Below are positions 25,137-33,121 of a DNA stretch of 64,000 bases, piece after piece. The notes beneath the pieces are model-generated. The model searched no databases and was not told the origin of the DNA. It was given only the letters and a program-made list of their open reading frames with translations. Numbering within the stretch: position 1 is the first letter of the stretch; the number at the start of each line of letters is the position of its first letter. Source of the DNA: Sphingobium sp. KCTC 72723 (GTDB lineage: Bacteria > Pseudomonadota > Alphaproteobacteria > Sphingomonadales > Sphingomonadaceae); NCBI RefSeq assembly GCF_014280435.1, contig NZ_CP060388.1:1736001-1800000 (forward strand). Direction: 5' to 3'. A program made the translations under genes and the position numbers.

Positions 25137-26590
25137 GACAGCCCCTTTCTTTCGGCAAAGCGTTCGAGAAAGCCCGGATTACGCACCGACAAAACGCCGT
25201 AGATGCGCAGGCATGTGTCGGTCCACTGGCGTATCCAGTCGCAATAATGGAGGTTGGCGTGGCCAGTGTCGCCATAGCGCACGAACGCTTCATGATGGCA
25301 TCCGCCAGCGCAGAGCGGCCGCGCCCAGCAGCTTTGGCAATCATATTTGGATTCGACATGGCCTTTTTTCAGGAACTCGCCCTGTTTGGTCCGGTCGATG
25401 CCGCTGGAGACATGGCCCATCACATGCGTGTCGGCGTCCGTGAAGCGGTGGCAGGGCGACAGGTCGCCCGACGGGCTTACGCCCATCAGGCCCAGGCCCG
25501 CGCCGCAGGGATGCGATTTGTTGACGCCGGAGATCAGCTCGCTGATCGTTTCGCTGACATTGGTGAAGCCGTGCGATTGCCCACGCAGCGCATATTCCAG
25601 CCATTCTTCGGCCAGCAGGTTGAACTGCGCCAGCACGCTGTCCATGCCATTATCGTCCAGCGAATAGGCGCGTTCTTCCCCCGTCGTTACCGGCGCGAAG
25701 CCGACTTCGTGGAAGCCTAGGTCATCCTTCAGGTGGCGGAAGATGCGCACCACATCGGTCACGCCTTCGGTCAGCGTGACGCGCGCGGTGATGGCGCGGG
25801 TCTTGTGATGGGCGATCAGCGTGCGCAGGCGCGGTTCGATGACCGCATAGCTGCCCTTGCCGTTCTTGTAGACGCGATGCTTGTCCTGCAACTCCGGTGG
25901 GCCATCCATGGATACGGTCACGCCGACGCGGTTGTCGGACAGGAAGGTGACGATCTCCGGCGTCAGCAGCGTGGCATTGGTGGTCAGGCTGTAGGTGATG
26001 GCCTTGCCCGCTGCCGCCGTTGCGCCATTGGCATAATCCACCACATCGCGCAGCAGCTTGAAATTCATCAGCGTTTCGCCGCCGAAGAAAGTGATATGCA
26101 CCGCCTTGCGCCCGACCGCTTCGGCGATCAGCAGATCGACCGACGCCTTGGCCGTGTCCAGCGTCATATATTTGGGCTTGCCTGCGGGCGTCGCGATCTT
26201 GTCTGCACCGAACTCATAGCAATAGGTGCAGGCGAGGTTGCACTGGTTGGTGACGTTCAGCACCAATGCCTGCAACGGAAAATCAGCGGGCGGTGCCTGC
26301 GGCACTTCGGCCAATAGCATCGCATGACCCAAATGGATGAGCCGCGCCTGCCGCAATTCGCAAACCAGCCCGTCCGCTTCGTCCGCCGCACGGCCTTCGC
26401 TCACCAGTTCGCGGACCAGTGCGGCGTGCGTCAGTTCCTGACCGTCCAGCCGGTCCAGCACGGCGCGGACATCGGCGTCGATCTCGAAGATCGCGCCCGC
26501 GCTGACCAGATAGACAAAGTCGCTGCCCCCCGCGTCGAAGCCATGATATTCCGCCCGGCGATAAGTTGGCGGTGCCTGCATCACGGTCAT
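25133..26590 (-). CDS. qhpD: Radical SAM/SPASM maturase forming gamma-subunit thioethers (QhpD)
   Basis: 485 aa. The radical SAM motif Cys 117-x3-Cys 121-x2-Cys 124 lies in TNQCNLACTYCYEFG, and a C-terminal SPASM-type set of cysteines follows (SHPCGAGLG, DLSPCHRF, CQSCWARPLCAGGCHHE). The N-terminal 100 residues form a peptide-recognition-like domain. QhpD links Cys sulfur to Asp/Glu carbons in QhpC. The ATG at 26590 overlaps the qhpA stop (ATGA); the ORF extends further upstream only as shadow. Confidence 0.95.
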   Translation of the reverse strand: MTVMQAPPTYRRAEYHGFDAGGSDFVYLVSAGAIFEIDADVRAVLDRLDGQELTHAALVRELVSEGRAADEADGLVCELRQARLIHLGHAMLLAEVPQAPPADFPLQALVLNVTNQCNLACTYCYEFGADKIATPAGKPKYMTLDTAKASVDLLIAEAVGRKAVHITFFGGETLMNFKLLRDVVDYANGATAAAGKAITYSLTTNATLLTPEIVTFLSDNRVGVTVSMDGPPELQDKHRVYKNGKGSYAVIEPRLRTLIAHHKTRAITARVTLTEGVTDVVRIFRHLKDDLGFHEVGFAPVTTGEERAYSLDDNGMDSVLAQFNLLAEEWLEYALRGQSHGFTNVSETISELISGVNKSHPCGAGLGLMGVSPSGDLSPCHRFTDADTHVMGHVSSGIDRTKQGEFLKKGHVESKYDCQSCWARPLCAGGCHHEAFVRYGDTGHANLHYCDWIRQWTDTCLRIYGVLSVRNPGFLERFAERKGLS

Positions 26591-28329
26591 TGCGACACCT
26601 CCGGTTGATCCCATTTCTGATAGGCAGGCACGGTCACGACCAGATAGGATCGCGCGCTCAGGGGCTTGCCGAACTTGTCTTTCTCGGTCTTGGCCGTCGC
26701 CACGACCCAGACTTCGCCATAATTGTTGCGGCCAAAGCGGCGCTGCGGGTTCGGGCCTTCGGTCGCCGGGGTGAAGAAGGCGGTGGGGCTGAGCGCGCCG
26801 ACATATTTGGTGTCGTCGTCATAATAGACCGAGAGAAATTCCTGCATCGACCAGGTGGCGTCGACCGCGCCGATGGCGATGTCGTCGGGCGTGTTCGCCT
26901 TGCCATCCAGCCCGTTTTCAAAGCCGGTCGCTTCAAATTGCTGATAGCCTTTGGGGAATTTCACCCCGCCCAGCCGCGAAAGGCCGGTTTCGGGCGTCAC
27001 CTTGATATAGTCGATCTTGCCATAGACGGGGAAAGCGCGTTCCAGCACCGCGCCCGCCACGCTGATGTCGCGCTGGCCCGATGCGGCGGTAGGCGCGATG
27101 TCGGCAGTGACGACCAGTTCCTGCGGGCCGGCCGATACGATCTTCGTCACTGTCACGCCCGCGCCCAGATCCAGATCGGCGGCGGCGGGTGACAGGGGCA
27201 GATTATGGCCAAGGATGCGCAGTTGCACGCCCTTGCTGCCCGCCTTTACCGGGCCGGGCGTCACCGCCAGCACAGCGGGCGCAGCGGTGGCGCGGATCAG
27301 TTTCACGTCCAGGCCAAATTCCTGATAATCGCCCCAATACCAGCGGCCCTGCGCGCTTTGCTGGTCGGGGGCGAACCACATGGCTTCGCGTGCGGCGCTG
27401 GACAGATCGTCGGGCTTGGCCGCCGCGACGCCGCCCTTCGACGATCCGCGCCAGCTATAGCCGGCATAGACGATGCCCGTGCCGGTGCGGCTGATCGTCC
27501 CGCCATTGGTCAGCGAACGCAGCGTGCTGCTCGTCACAAACTCGTCGCCGCTCTTGCCCGGCGTGACGCTGAACTGGCCGATGAATTTCCCCTGCCCCGG
27601 TGCGGACGCGACGACCAGCCATTCGCCAGTCAGGCGCGGGTTGCGCTGGCGCGCGCTCCAGGCCGCCCATTCGGGCGTATGGAGCGGCGCGACCTTGGGC
27701 ATGTAGGTCAGCGCATATTCGCCGCGCGTCAGCTTATCCTTGGGATCGCGGCCGGTGGGCTGCTCGCTATCCTCGGCGGGGCGGCGATATTGGGCATCGG
27801 CCTGCGAATAGAGGGCGACGTGCAGATCCTGCAACTGCTTCCATTCCAGCTTCGACCGGCGCCACGACAGCGGCTGCGCATAGCTGTGGCAGGCCGCGCA
27901 CGCGCCGCGCATGGTTTCGTTGGGGATGTTGCTTTCGTCCAGCATCCGCTTTTCGGGCAGATACATGACGGGCCGCGCTTCTTCGGGAGCCAGCCCGTGC
28001 GAGGCGGAGAGGGATTTGACGATGGCGCGGGATTCGGCGGGAGTGATGGCAAGGCCGTTCAGCCGCACCATCCGCTTGATTGCCTGCGCCCAGCCTTCGG
28101 GCGTGGTGCGGACCCAGCTGATCCGCGACAAATTGCCCTTTGCATCGGGGGCGTGGCAAGTGCCGCACTTTTCTTTGACCAGCGCGTCGGCGACGGGGAT
28201 CCCCGTCGCCGTTTCCTTCATGGTCGCGCCGTCCGGCCCGCCATCGGCCTGCGCAAACAGGATCGAGGTGGAAAACAGCGCCAGCAAACCGAATTTCGAG
28301 CCAAATTTCGAGACAGTTACCCGCTTCAC
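26587..28329 (-). CDS. qhpA: Quinohemoprotein amine dehydrogenase, alpha subunit (diheme)
   Basis: 580 aa. Signal peptide MKRVTVSKFGSKFGLLALFSTSILFAQA. Two c-type heme sites, Cys 55-x2-Cys 58-His 59 (KCGTCHAPD) and Cys 144-x2-Cys 147-His 148 (GACAACHSY), then three beta-sandwich domains typical of the subunit. The enzyme oxidises primary amines in the periplasm to aldehyde and ammonia and passes electrons to soluble cytochrome or azurin-like carriers. First gene of A-D-C-B-G-F-E; the TACGTCA element is 71 bp upstream. No AraC-type qhpR is present. Confidence 0.95.
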   Translation of the reverse strand: MKRVTVSKFGSKFGLLALFSTSILFAQADGGPDGATMKETATGIPVADALVKEKCGTCHAPDAKGNLSRISWVRTTPEGWAQAIKRMVRLNGLAITPAESRAIVKSLSASHGLAPEEARPVMYLPEKRMLDESNIPNETMRGACAACHSYAQPLSWRRSKLEWKQLQDLHVALYSQADAQYRRPAEDSEQPTGRDPKDKLTRGEYALTYMPKVAPLHTPEWAAWSARQRNPRLTGEWLVVASAPGQGKFIGQFSVTPGKSGDEFVTSSTLRSLTNGGTISRTGTGIVYAGYSWRGSSKGGVAAAKPDDLSSAAREAMWFAPDQQSAQGRWYWGDYQEFGLDVKLIRATAAPAVLAVTPGPVKAGSKGVQLRILGHNLPLSPAAADLDLGAGVTVTKIVSAGPQELVVTADIAPTAASGQRDISVAGAVLERAFPVYGKIDYIKVTPETGLSRLGGVKFPKGYQQFEATGFENGLDGKANTPDDIAIGAVDATWSMQEFLSVYYDDDTKYVGALSPTAFFTPATEGPNPQRRFGRNNYGEVWVVATAKTEKDKFGKPLSARSYLVVTVPAYQKWDQPEVSQ

Positions 28330-28399
28330 CCGATGTCCCCCTGAACGCGGTGCATTGCCGCGTGAAAGTGCAGCCTAGGCAGGTGCCGTTCCCGCGCTA

Positions 28400-28415
28400 T
28401 TGCCCAAATGACGTA
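28400..28415 (-). promoter_or_regulatory. TACGTCA-type 16-bp element upstream of qhpA
   Basis: On the minus strand TACGTCATTTGGGCAA, sharing the TACGTCA half-site and WW spacer with three other sites. It lies in the 134-bp gap between the ureohydrolase operon and qhpA, suggesting qhpA has its own regulated promoter. Confidence 0.5.
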
Positions 28416-28463
28416 TGGCCCCGCGACAATCCGCCATAGGAAACTTGACGACCATCAAGATTT

Positions 28464-29936
28464 TTAGCTTTTCTTCTTTGGGCCGTAATAGTCATCCTGC
28501 CCATGATCGACCGACACCGGGTTGAAATAGCCCGGCGGCAGACCCTTTTTGCGCATGGCGATGCCCGCCAGACAGGCGTTGAGCAGATAATTGCTGTTCA
28601 GCGCAGTCTTGTAGCTGGTGTCGAGATAAGGGGCGACTTCGACGATATCGATGCCCGCAATATCATTCTCCGCACATAGCCGCCGCATGATCGGCTGCGC
28701 CTCCCGCATGGTCAGGCCGCCGGGAACCGGCGTGCCGGTGCCGGGCATGAAGGCGGGGTCGAGAACATCGACGTCGAAGCTGATCCAAAGCTTCTTGGTG
28801 TTGGCCCGCGCTTCTTTCAGCGCGCGCTCCATCACCTTTTCCCAGCCCCATTTTTCCACTTCGACCATGGTGTGATATTTCATGCCCTTGTTGCGCATCC
28901 ACCCAAAGGTTTCGAGGTCGGGACCGCGCGCGCGCAGGCCGACCTGCACATAATCCTGCGGCCGGACATGGCCTTCATGCAGGACGCGATAGACCGGCGA
29001 TCCATGCGTGATCCAGTGAACGCCATTGCGGCCGACATCATAATGGCTGTCGAAATGGACGACGCCGACATTGCCCTTGCCATGCACATCGGCAGCCGCC
29101 GCGACATTGGGATATTCCAGGCTATGGTCGCCGCCGATGACGATGGGGATCGCACCCGTTTGCGCGATTTCGCGCACCATTTCGCGCACATGCGCGACGG
29201 AACGTTCGGTCGAGTTCTGGTCGATGGCAATGTCGCCATAATCGACGATTTCCAGCTGCGATCCGGGGTTGATCATCGAATACATGTCGTTGCCGCCCGC
29301 CCCGCCGGTCATGCGCAGCGCGCGCGGCCCGTCGATCGCATTGCGCCAGCCCGAACCCATGTCGAGCGGCGCGCCTACGATGGCGACATCGACCTTGCCC
29401 GCCTTCAAATCCGCCGGCGTCATCGCTACCGGCGCACCGGCAAAGGTCGCAAACGCGCCGCGTCGCCCGCCGATATAACGGCCAAGGTCGATCGGCCCAG
29501 CCTCGCGCCTTGGGTCCATAACCAGCGGGCGCTTGGCTTTCCACGCATTGAACCAGGCGGATCGGGTGTCGAGCGGGATGGTCTTTGCGTCGCGGCCCTC
29601 CTTATATTCGACCTGTTCGTGCAGCGCGGCGATCGCATCGATATAGGCGGCCAGTTCGGCGGCGGGCAGCGTGCGAATACGGTCGAACAGCACATCCTTT
29701 TCGACATAGCGCCCGGTCCGCCCCTGCGTGATGAGCGCGACCTTTTCCGGCGCGATGCCGGTCAGTTTCGCCGCGACATCGGCGGGAAGCGTCAGGGGCT
29801 TAGGCTCGCCCATAATGTCTTCCTGCGGGATCGGCGGCGGCGGATTGGGCGTGTCGAAACTGTCCCCCGCCAGCACCGATGTTGCCGCGGCCACCGCCGC
29901 TACGCTCCAGCCCGTTATGGCATTGATCGACGGCAT
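28464..29936 (-). CDS. Ureohydrolase (agmatinase/guanidino-acid hydrolase family), paralog 1
   Basis: 490 aa. Hydrolyses a guanidino compound to urea and an amine with a binuclear metal centre. All six ligands are present: His 271 (GGDHS), Asp 296, His 298, Asp 300 (HFDSHYD), Asp 388 and Asp 390 (SFDVDVLDP). The protein is about 170 residues longer than cytosolic agmatinases: a hydrophobic N-terminus (residues 5-23) without basic residues, a Pro-rich linker, and an extra helical domain at about 45-150. GGAGG six bases upstream fixes the start. Very similar to paralog 3. Substrate not predictable; localisation uncertain. Confidence 0.88.
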   Translation of the reverse strand: MPSINAITGWSVAAVAAATSVLAGDSFDTPNPPPPIPQEDIMGEPKPLTLPADVAAKLTGIAPEKVALITQGRTGRYVEKDVLFDRIRTLPAAELAAYIDAIAALHEQVEYKEGRDAKTIPLDTRSAWFNAWKAKRPLVMDPRREAGPIDLGRYIGGRRGAFATFAGAPVAMTPADLKAGKVDVAIVGAPLDMGSGWRNAIDGPRALRMTGGAGGNDMYSMINPGSQLEIVDYGDIAIDQNSTERSVAHVREMVREIAQTGAIPIVIGGDHSLEYPNVAAAADVHGKGNVGVVHFDSHYDVGRNGVHWITHGSPVYRVLHEGHVRPQDYVQVGLRARGPDLETFGWMRNKGMKYHTMVEVEKWGWEKVMERALKEARANTKKLWISFDVDVLDPAFMPGTGTPVPGGLTMREAQPIMRRLCAENDIAGIDIVEVAPYLDTSYKTALNSNYLLNACLAGIAMRKKGLPPGYFNPVSVDHGQDDYYGPKKKS

Positions 29937-29948
29937 GGCAGTCCTCCC

Positions 29949-31298
29949 TCAGCGCTTGGCGGTCTTGATCGGCGTACCCGTCTTGCGCATCGCGATGCCC
30001 GACAGGCAGGCGTGCAGGATATAGTTGGCGCTCATCCGGCTGACATAGGTCGGGTCGAGGATAGGCGCAGCGTCGAGCAGGTCGAAGCCCACCACCTTGG
30101 TCTGGGCGCACAGTTGCCGGACCATGGGGATGGCTTCACGCATCGTCAGGCCGCCCGGCACCGGACGACCGGCTGCCGGGGCATCGCCCGGATCGATGAC
30201 GCTCATGTCGAAGGAGACGAAGATATTCTCCGGCCCTTTCTTGAGGCCAGCGAGGAGGTCGTTCGTCACGGCCTGCCAGCCGCGTTCCTGCACGGCGGCG
30301 GTCGGCATGATGCGCGCGCCTGCGTCGGTCAGCCGCTTCTGCGTGGCGGGATCGGCGTCGCGGCCATGCAGGCCGACCAGCGTCACGTCGCTGCCGCGCA
30401 ACAGATTCTGTTCGAGCAGGCGGGTGAGCGTCTGGGTGTCCGAAATCAGGTGATCGCCGTTCAACTCCGCCCCGGCATGGGCGTCGAACTGAATGAGCGC
30501 CACTTTGCCCGCGCCATAGGTGTCGACCATCGCCGCCACGTCAGGAAACATCAGCGTATGGTCGCCGCCGACGATGAATGGGACGACGCCCACGCTCGCC
30601 ATTTCGGCGATCATCGCGCGAATATGGTCCAGGCCACGGTCGGGTGCCATCGGATCAAACGCCAGGTCTCCATAATCGGCGATGGAGAGGACAAGACCCG
30701 GATCGACCCCGCCATCGGCATCCGCGCCGACCAGTCCGTCCATGCCGCGCAGCGCCATCGGCGCGTGCTTGGCATCGCGCCAGCCCGACGAGAAATCGAG
30801 CGGCACGCCAACAAAGGCGACCTCCACCTTCCCCGCGATCAAATCTTCCTTGCGGATCGCGACCGGCGCATCGGCGAAGGTCGGGATCGCGCCCTTTTGA
30901 AACTGATAGCGTTTCAGACTGAACGGGCCCTCGTCGCGCTTCAATTTGTCGAACATTTTGGGGCGGACGGTGGACCCGGCGTTCCAGCCGCGCGCTTGCG
31001 GGTTGAGCGCGATTTCGGACGGATCGCGCCCGGCCTTATATTTGCTGTCCTCCACCACGGCCATCAGCGCGGTGGCATAGGCGTCCACGTCCGCGGCGGA
31101 CCGTCCGGTCAGGGCGACCTGCAATTTTTCGGCCGTCAGGCCAAAGCGGGTCAGCACCGCCGGATCGGACAGGAACGCCTTTTTGTCCGGCGACAGGGTA
31201 GCCAGCGGATCGACGCCTTGCGCCGATGCGGGGCCGGACAGAGTCGCAAGGGCAAGGGCGAAAGCGGCGCTGCGCGCCAGCAAGGTGGTGCGTGCCAT
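29949..31298 (-). CDS. Secreted ureohydrolase-like protein with incomplete metal site, paralog 2
   Basis: 449 aa with a standard Sec signal peptide (MARTTLLARSAAFALALATL, cleavage after ASA), so periplasmic. It keeps the family fold and His 247 (GGDHT), Asp 272, His 274 and Asp 364, but two of the six metal ligands are replaced: Gly 276 in FDAHAG instead of Asp, and Ser 366 in SFDMSVIDP instead of Asp. Each replaced residue normally serves one of the two metals, so ordinary dinuclear catalysis is doubtful. It could be a partner subunit or binding protein. The ATG at 31298 overlaps the paralog 3 stop (TGATG). Confidence 0.85.
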   Translation of the reverse strand: MARTTLLARSAAFALALATLSGPASAQGVDPLATLSPDKKAFLSDPAVLTRFGLTAEKLQVALTGRSAADVDAYATALMAVVEDSKYKAGRDPSEIALNPQARGWNAGSTVRPKMFDKLKRDEGPFSLKRYQFQKGAIPTFADAPVAIRKEDLIAGKVEVAFVGVPLDFSSGWRDAKHAPMALRGMDGLVGADADGGVDPGLVLSIADYGDLAFDPMAPDRGLDHIRAMIAEMASVGVVPFIVGGDHTLMFPDVAAMVDTYGAGKVALIQFDAHAGAELNGDHLISDTQTLTRLLEQNLLRGSDVTLVGLHGRDADPATQKRLTDAGARIMPTAAVQERGWQAVTNDLLAGLKKGPENIFVSFDMSVIDPGDAPAAGRPVPGGLTMREAIPMVRQLCAQTKVVGFDLLDAAPILDPTYVSRMSANYILHACLSGIAMRKTGTPIKTAKR

Positions 31299-32776
31299 CA
31301 ATTCTTCTTCCCATAATAGGCGTCCAGGCCGTGATCGACCGAAACAGGGTTGAGATAGCCGGGCTTCAGCCCCTTCTTGCGCATGGCGATGCCCGCCAGG
31401 CAGGCGTTCAGCAGGAAATTGCTGTTGAGCGCGGTCTTGTAACTGGTGTCGAGATAGGGCGCGACTTCGACGATATCGATGCCCGCAATGTCATTTTCCG
31501 CGCACAGGTTGCGCATGATCGGCTGCGCCTCCCGCATGGTCAGGCCGCCGGGAACGGGTGTGCCGGTGCCGGGCATGAAGGCGGGGTCCAGCACGTCGAC
31601 GTCGAAACTGATCCACAATTTCTTGGTGCTGGCGCGGGCTTCCTTCAATGCGCGGGCCATCACCTTGTCCCAGCCCCATTTCTCCACTTCGACCATCGTG
31701 TGATATTTCATACCCTTGTTGCGCATCCAGCCGAAGGTTTCGAGGTCGGGACCGCGCGCGCGCAGGCCGACCTGGATATAGTCGCTGCCGCGCACATGCC
31801 CTTCGTTGATCACGCGATAGACCGGCTGGCCATGGTCGAGCAGGTGGACCCGGCCCCGGCCGATGTCATAATGGCTGTCGAAATGGATGACGCCGACATT
31901 ACCCTTGCCATGCACGTCCGCAGCCGCCGCGACATTGGGATATTCCAGGCTGTGGTCGCCGCCGATGACGATCGGGATCGCGCCGGTGCGGGCGATTTCG
32001 GCGACCATGGCGCGGACATGATCGACGCTGCGTTCGGTCGAATTCTGGTCGATGGCGATGTCGCCATAATCCACGATCTTGAGCGCGGCATTGGGGTTGA
32101 TCATCGAATACATGTCGTTGCCGCCCGCCCCGCCGGTCATCCGCATGGCGCGTGGGCCGTCGATGGCGTTGCGCCAGCCTGAACCCATGTCGAGCGGCGC
32201 ACCCACGATGGCGACATCCACCTTGCCCGCCTTCAAATCCTCCGGCGTCATCGCCAGCGGCGCACCGGCAAAGGTGGCAAAGCCGCCGCCATAGCCGCCA
32301 ACATAGCGAGTCAGCTCCCACGGCCCCGCATCACGCCGGGGGTTCATCGCGGCCGGGCGCTTTTCTTTCCAGGCGTTGAACCAGGGTGATTTGGTATCGA
32401 GCGGGATGGCGGCCAAATCCCGCCCGGCCTTGAATTCCACCTGCGCATGGAGCGCCTGCATCGCATCGATATAGGCGCTGATTTCCTCTGCCCTGCCCTT
32501 GCGGATACGGTCGAACAAAGCGTCCTTTTCGACATAACGGCCCGTCACGCCGCTCTTGAGGAAGTCGATCTTCGCCTTGTCGACACCAGCCAGCTTCGCT
32601 TCGACATCCTTGGGCAGTTCCAGCGGCTTGGGCCGGCCCATATCGTCTTCCAGCGGCATTTGCGGCGCGGGCGTAGCAGCATTGGTCAACACCGGCGGCA
32701 AGTCGCCAGCAACCACGGCACCAATGGCCGCGATCCCGGCCATGCTCCATCCAGTAATGGCGGTCAAAGAAGGCAT
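31298..32776 (-). CDS. Ureohydrolase (agmatinase/guanidino-acid hydrolase family), paralog 3
   Basis: 492 aa, first gene of the three-gene operon. Metal ligands are complete: His 275, Asp 300, His 302, Asp 304, Asp 392, Asp 394. From residue 160 on it is nearly the same as paralog 1 (for example VAIVGAPLDMGSGWRNAIDG), and it shares the same uncharged hydrophobic N-terminus AITGWSMAGIAAIGAVVAGD. I chose ATG 32776 because GGAG is six bases upstream; the ATG three bases earlier would be too close. A further ORF extension upstream has no homology. Two short hairpins lie in its leader. Confidence 0.87.
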   Translation of the reverse strand: MPSLTAITGWSMAGIAAIGAVVAGDLPPVLTNAATPAPQMPLEDDMGRPKPLELPKDVEAKLAGVDKAKIDFLKSGVTGRYVEKDALFDRIRKGRAEEISAYIDAMQALHAQVEFKAGRDLAAIPLDTKSPWFNAWKEKRPAAMNPRRDAGPWELTRYVGGYGGGFATFAGAPLAMTPEDLKAGKVDVAIVGAPLDMGSGWRNAIDGPRAMRMTGGAGGNDMYSMINPNAALKIVDYGDIAIDQNSTERSVDHVRAMVAEIARTGAIPIVIGGDHSLEYPNVAAAADVHGKGNVGVIHFDSHYDIGRGRVHLLDHGQPVYRVINEGHVRGSDYIQVGLRARGPDLETFGWMRNKGMKYHTMVEVEKWGWDKVMARALKEARASTKKLWISFDVDVLDPAFMPGTGTPVPGGLTMREAQPIMRNLCAENDIAGIDIVEVAPYLDTSYKTALNSNFLLNACLAGIAMRKKGLKPGYLNPVSVDHGLDAYYGKKN

Positions 32777-32892
32777 CATCGTCTCCGGCCCGTGCGTCGC
32801 CAGACGGGCGATACGGGCTTGGGCAACAGAAAGGAGGCAGGTTTTCCCGCCATGTCTTCCACGGGGTAGGCGAGGCAAGGCCGCCGCCCCAA

Positions 32893-32908
32893 TGGGGCAT
32901 TTGACGTA
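32893..32908 (-). promoter_or_regulatory. TACGTCA-type 16-bp element facing the ureohydrolase operon
   Basis: On the minus strand TACGTCAAATGCCCCA, 117 bp upstream of paralog 3. Its sequence is identical over all 16 bases to the element at 32941-32956 on the other strand. Confidence 0.6.
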
Positions 32909-32940
32909 GACCAGCGCCATGATGACCCGGACGAACAGGC

Positions 32941-32956
32941 TACGTCAAATGCCCCA
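32941..32956 (+). promoter_or_regulatory. TACGTCA-type 16-bp element facing the TonB receptor
   Basis: TACGTCAAATGCCCCA on the plus strand, 166 bp upstream of the receptor start. With 32893-32908 it forms a perfect 16-bp inverted repeat separated by 32 bp. Confidence 0.6.
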
Positions 32957-33121
32957 TGTCTGACTGCCTGCGCAGCCCATAGCTTCCACGACATATCACA
33001 AGAAAATGAGGCGGCAGTCCATGTCGTCTGCAAGCAAACGTGGCCGCTGCATCAAGCGCGGGACGGTGCGATCCGGGAGGGGTCGAGGGCAGGGAATAGA
33101 CAGAAGGATAAGGGGAACATC

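Larger units (their letters stand above)
32777..33121. promoter_or_regulatory. Divergent promoter region between ureohydrolases and TonB receptor
   Basis: This 345-bp gap holds no gene. It carries a perfect inverted pair of 16-bp elements (listed separately). Leftward, the ureohydrolase leader can form GGCGGG-AAAA-CCTGCC and GCCCGT/ACGGGC hairpins, the latter next to the ribosome site. Rightward, GACTGCC (32962) with GGCAGTC (33013) and ACGACA (32988) with TGTCGT (33022) are interleaved complementary pairs. No known riboswitch class is recognised. Confidence 0.5.

Noticed and set aside
28420..28463. CTTGA/TCAAG hairpin after ureohydrolase paralog 1 as a terminator
   Set aside because: The stem is only five base pairs and the T-run on the minus strand is short; too weak to call.
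28872..31316. 814-codon open frame on the plus strand
   Set aside because: Antisense of two ureohydrolase genes; long only because those genes are GC-rich and duplicated.
32777..32892. Possible guanidine riboswitch before the ureohydrolase operon
   Set aside because: Hairpins are present but I do not find the conserved ykkC or tandem ACGR-loop features; only unnamed hairpins can be supported.
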